From NCBI GenBank assembly GCA_030533035.1, contig JAUNJW010000101.1:1-7269 (forward strand): DNA of 7,269 nucleotides, given 5' to 3'. Positions 5,522 to 7,269 of the stretch are shown here, in pieces. The position numbers were made by a program, and so were the translations under genes. The first letter of the stretch is position 1, and every line of letters starts with the position of its first letter. The notes beneath the pieces were generated by a model that was given only the letters and a program-made list of their open reading frames with translations, did no database searches and had not been told where the DNA came from. Source of the DNA: Erysipelotrichaceae bacterium (GTDB taxonomy: Bacteria; Bacillota_I; Bacilli_A; Erysipelotrichales; Erysipelotrichaceae).

Positions 5522-6861
5522 TTTTTTTGTCGGGATTCAAGAAAGCCGCTCAGGATCTTTTTCATCAGAACAAAGGCCAGGACAGCTGTCAGCGCGTCTG
5601 CTGCCGGCTGGGACGCCACAACGCCGTTATAGCCGAACAGGGAAGACAGGACAAACAGCACAGCCGCGTAGATATAACCCTGTCTGCCGGCACTTAATGC
5701 CAGGGCGCCGGAAGCTTTTCCGGTGGACTGGAAGATGCAGGTGGTCACCATGGTGAAACCGATAAACGGCATACCGAAGAGGATAATTCTTAACATTGAG
5801 GAAGCCAGCGCGACGAAGGAAGGCTCCTGGATGAAGAGTCTGACCAGTACCGGCGCTGCCGCAAACAGTACGCACGAAATTGCCAGGCCAAGGCCGCATA
5901 CCAGCATGTAGGCAAAGCGCATGACCTCACGGAAGCGTGCCTTGTTGTTTGCGCCATAGAGATAGCCGTACAGGGGCTGGCCGCCGAAGGAGAAGGAGAC
6001 CATGATCATGATGACGATCATCGTGATCTTGGAGACAATTCCCATCGCCGCGATTGTCTCGTTGCCGTAGGGCAGCAGGAAGTTGTTCAGCAGAATCACG
6101 CCGATGCTCTGCATGATGTTGGTGACAGAAGAAGGAATGCCGATGCGCAGGACCTCTTTTGTCTCATGGCCGGTGATGCGGAATCCTCTCGGATCGATGG
6201 AAAGACACTTCGAATGGCGGACAATGACATAGATGTAATAGATATCCGCGAAGATATTGCCGATGACCGTCGCGATGGCGGCGCCGGCAGCGCCCATGCC
6301 GAGAACGCTGATGAAGATGGGATCAAGGATGATATTGACGATGGATCCGAGCATGGATCCGACCATTGCCAGCGAAGCCAGGCCTTCTGTTCTCAGCAGG
6401 TTTGTCGGCACCAGTGAGAAAATGATCACGGAAGCGCCGAGGGCGATCCATGTGTAATAGTCAGAGGCGAAACCGGCGGTGTTCTGAGTTGCGCCGAGCA
6501 GTTTCAGAATGGGTGTTTTTGCCATCATCAGCACCAGTGTGATGACCAGACCGAGCACGATGGAACCGCAGAGGCAGAAAATGGAAACGCGCTTTGCGTC
6601 TTCATTCTTTTTTGAACCCAGCAGACGTGAGATAAAGGAGCTTCCGCCCAGGCCGAGGATATCGCCGATCGCGATCAGGAAGGTAAACACCGGTGCGCAT
6701 AAGGAAACGGCAGCGATGATGTCAGTGTTTCCCGTGGCCGCGATGAAGTATGTGTCGGCCATATTGTATACAAGCATGAGCACACTGCTCAGCATTACCG
6801 GAAGGGCGAGTTTGATATATGCCTTTGGAACAGGCATTGTTTCGAAAATTTCGTTGTTCAT
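5509..6861 (-). CDS. MATE-family multidrug exporter, MepA-like
   Basis: A 450-residue, 12-helix inner-membrane antiporter of the MATE family, which uses Na+ or H+ gradients to expel cationic drugs or metabolites. Length and layout fit a full-length member. Hallmarks: YNMADTYF at 32-39 in helix 1, LGLGGSSFISRLLG at 69-82 after helix 2, LLRTEG at 155-160, LDPIF at 179-183 followed by GAAGAAIATVIGN at 190-202, GGQPLYGYLYGA at 293-304 (the second-half counterpart), GRQGY at 392-396 and QPAAD at 418-422. These place it with the Firmicutes MepA-like branch; the substrate cannot be read from sequence. The ATG is chosen because a near-perfect ribosome site precedes it; the frame's GTG at 6868-6870 lies inside that site. 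The gene is divergent from a Crp/Fnr-type regulator that probably controls it, and is separated from the STAND gene by a terminator. Confidence 0.95.
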   Translation of the reverse strand: MNNEIFETMPVPKAYIKLALPVMLSSVLMLVYNMADTYFIAATGNTDIIAAVSLCAPVFTFLIAIGDILGLGGSSFISRLLGSKKNEDAKRVSIFCLCGSIVLGLVITLVLMMAKTPILKLLGATQNTAGFASDYYTWIALGASVIIFSLVPTNLLRTEGLASLAMVGSMLGSIVNIILDPIFISVLGMGAAGAAIATVIGNIFADIYYIYVIVRHSKCLSIDPRGFRITGHETKEVLRIGIPSSVTNIMQSIGVILLNNFLLPYGNETIAAMGIVSKITMIVIMIMVSFSFGGQPLYGYLYGANNKARFREVMRFAYMLVCGLGLAISCVLFAAAPVLVRLFIQEPSFVALASSMLRIILFGMPFIGFTMVTTCIFQSTGKASGALALSAGRQGYIYAAVLFVLSSLFGYNGVVASQPAADALTAVLAFVLMKKILSGFLESRQKNTER

Positions 6862-6864
6862 TGA

Positions 6865-6873
6865 GATCACCTC
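6865..6873 (-). promoter_or_regulatory. Extended ribosome binding site of the MATE gene
   Basis: On the - strand GAGGTGATC, nine bases complementary to the 16S rRNA 3' end, lies just before the ATG at 6859-6861. The GAGG core is 8 nt from that ATG. This fixes the start there and predicts strong translation. Confidence 0.85.
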
Positions 6874-6897
6874 ACAGGAAACATTTTACGGTTTTCA

Positions 6898-6924
6898 TTT
6901 ATAATTAATGGTGACATATGTCAC
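6898..6924 (-). promoter_or_regulatory. Candidate MATE promoter overlapping the operator
   Basis: On the - strand TATAAA (6898-6903) is preceded, after 15 nt, by GTGACA (6919-6924, 5 of 6 to TTGACA). The GTGACA lies inside the 20-bp palindrome. The short spacer makes this a suboptimal promoter, so dependence on the bound regulator, or repression by it, is plausible. The leader would be about 30 nt and include the ribosome site. Confidence 0.4.
6900..6905 (+). promoter_or_regulatory. Candidate -10 box of the Crp/Fnr-family gene
   Basis: A perfect TATAAT on the + strand, with no good -35 (GAAACA at 6878-6883 matches 3 of 6 at a 16-nt spacing). It overlaps the MATE -10 on the other strand. The predicted start near 6912 falls inside the palindrome, a position suited to autorepression. 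Confidence 0.4.
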
Positions 6925-6927
6925 CAT
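6908..6927. promoter_or_regulatory. 20-bp perfect palindrome, Crp-like operator
   Basis: ATGGTGACAT followed by ATGTCACCAT is perfectly self-complementary over 20 bp. It contains GGTGA-N6-TCACC (6910-6925), the half-site spacing of Crp boxes (TGTGA-N6-TCACA) with one base changed per half. It lies between divergent MATE and Crp/Fnr-family genes and overlaps both predicted promoters. The likely ligand is the neighbouring regulator; this is inference. Confidence 0.75.
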
Positions 6928-6931
6928 ATTT

Positions 6932-7269
6932 ATGAAAAAAATAAAAAGTGAAAAAAGAAAAGAATCCTGTCTGAACCAATACAGAATCAAAAGCCTGTTT
7001 ATGAAACCGGATCAGATTGAATTTGAACTGTATGAGTTTTCAAAAGGCGAGGTCATCAATAATCTGCTTGATCCTCTGGATTATCTGCTTTTTACAGTGT
7101 CCGGCGTGATCCGTGTATACAACATCCGGGACAGCGGAACCATGGCACTGCTCGCCGAAGGAGAAAGCTTTACGGTTCTCGGAGATGTGGAATTCGCTTC
7201 CGGGGAACCGTCCGCCTACATTGTCGAGGCCGGCACCAGGGTAAACTGCATTGCGGTGAATCTGAACAG
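6932..7269 (+). CDS. Crp/Fnr-family transcriptional regulator, 3'-truncated by window end
   Basis: The first 112 codons are present; the frame is open to the window edge. After a lysine-rich start (MKKIKSEKRKES), residues of about 30-110 form a cyclic-nucleotide-binding-type beta barrel. FSKGEVI appears near 36-42, then YLLFTVSGVIRVYN and a LAEGESFTVLGDVEF segment corresponding to the phosphate-binding-cassette region. The pattern resembles YeiL-like Crp/Fnr proteins, but a canonical cAMP-binding arginine is not evident in the part seen, so the ligand is unknown. The HTH domain would lie beyond the window. No Shine-Dalgarno precedes the ATG. In-frame ATG 6908 and GTG 6911, both inside the palindrome, are alternative starts; an in-frame stop at 6902-6904 bounds the frame. 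It probably regulates the divergent MATE gene and itself. Confidence 0.82.
   Translation, partial: MKKIKSEKRKESCLNQYRIKSLFMKPDQIEFELYEFSKGEVINNLLDPLDYLLFTVSGVIRVYNIRDSGTMALLAEGESFTVLGDVEFASGEPSAYIVEAGTRVNCIAVNLN

Noticed and set aside
5425..5756. Two overlapping open frames on the + strand over the MATE 3' end
   Set aside because: They cross the MATE terminator and are antisense to conserved MATE sequence; neither resembles a known small protein.
6340..6365. Repeated ATGGATCCGA in the MATE gene
   Set aside because: It is a short coding coincidence from repeated Gly-Ser codons in a conserved transmembrane stretch, not a repeat element.
6509..6904. Open frame of 131 codons on the + strand opposite the MATE N-terminus
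   Set aside because: It is antisense to the first MATE helices and runs into the shared promoter region, with no family signal.

Overview
The window reads as low-to-mid GC Firmicutes (Bacillota) chromosome. Evidence: strong GGAGG/GAGGTGATC-type ribosome binding sites, intrinsic terminators with long T runs, and protein types common in gut Clostridia and Erysipelotrichia (a stand-alone LUD protein, a MepA-like MATE exporter, a TIGR02206/YwaF-like membrane protein, an NB-ARC/TPR protein). Genus cannot be assigned from this sequence. There is no IS element, CRISPR array, tRNA or rRNA.

Layout. (1) 28-882 (+): a complete PHP-domain phosphoesterase, ending in a small hairpin and a terminator that can act in both directions. 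(2) 981-1721 (-): a seven-helix TIGR02206/YwaF-like membrane protein, convergent with the PHP gene. Its start codon lies so close to a TATAAT box that its mRNA may be leaderless. (3) 1891-2520 (+): a stand-alone LUD (LutC-like) protein, divergent from the membrane protein, with its own promoter and a bidirectional terminator. (4) 2596-5313 (-): a 905-residue STAND NTPase with an unrecognised N-terminal region of about 250 residues, a clear P-loop NB-ARC core and C-terminal TPRs. It has its own leader, which carries two abutting inverted repeats. (5) 5509-6861 (-): a MATE multidrug exporter whose stop codon lies in the loop of its terminator. (6) 6932 to the window end (+): the N-terminal cyclic-nucleotide-binding fold of a Crp/Fnr-family regulator, running off the window and divergent from the MATE gene.

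How the genes work together. Most are single-gene transcription units separated by terminators, so a broad operon is unlikely. The clearest functional unit is the regulator/MATE pair. They share a 70-bp intergenic region with a perfect 20-bp palindrome of Crp-like half-site geometry (GGTGA-N6-TCACC), which suggests that the regulator controls both itself and the exporter. The STAND protein is the least explained item. Its sensor-ATPase architecture matches signalling or anti-phage NLR-like proteins, but it has no recognisable effector domain and no defence neighbours, so a defence role is only a hypothesis.

Three starts are placed at internal ATGs rather than at the longest-ORF start because of ribosome-binding-site spacing: LUD at 1891, STAND at 5313 and MATE at 6861.
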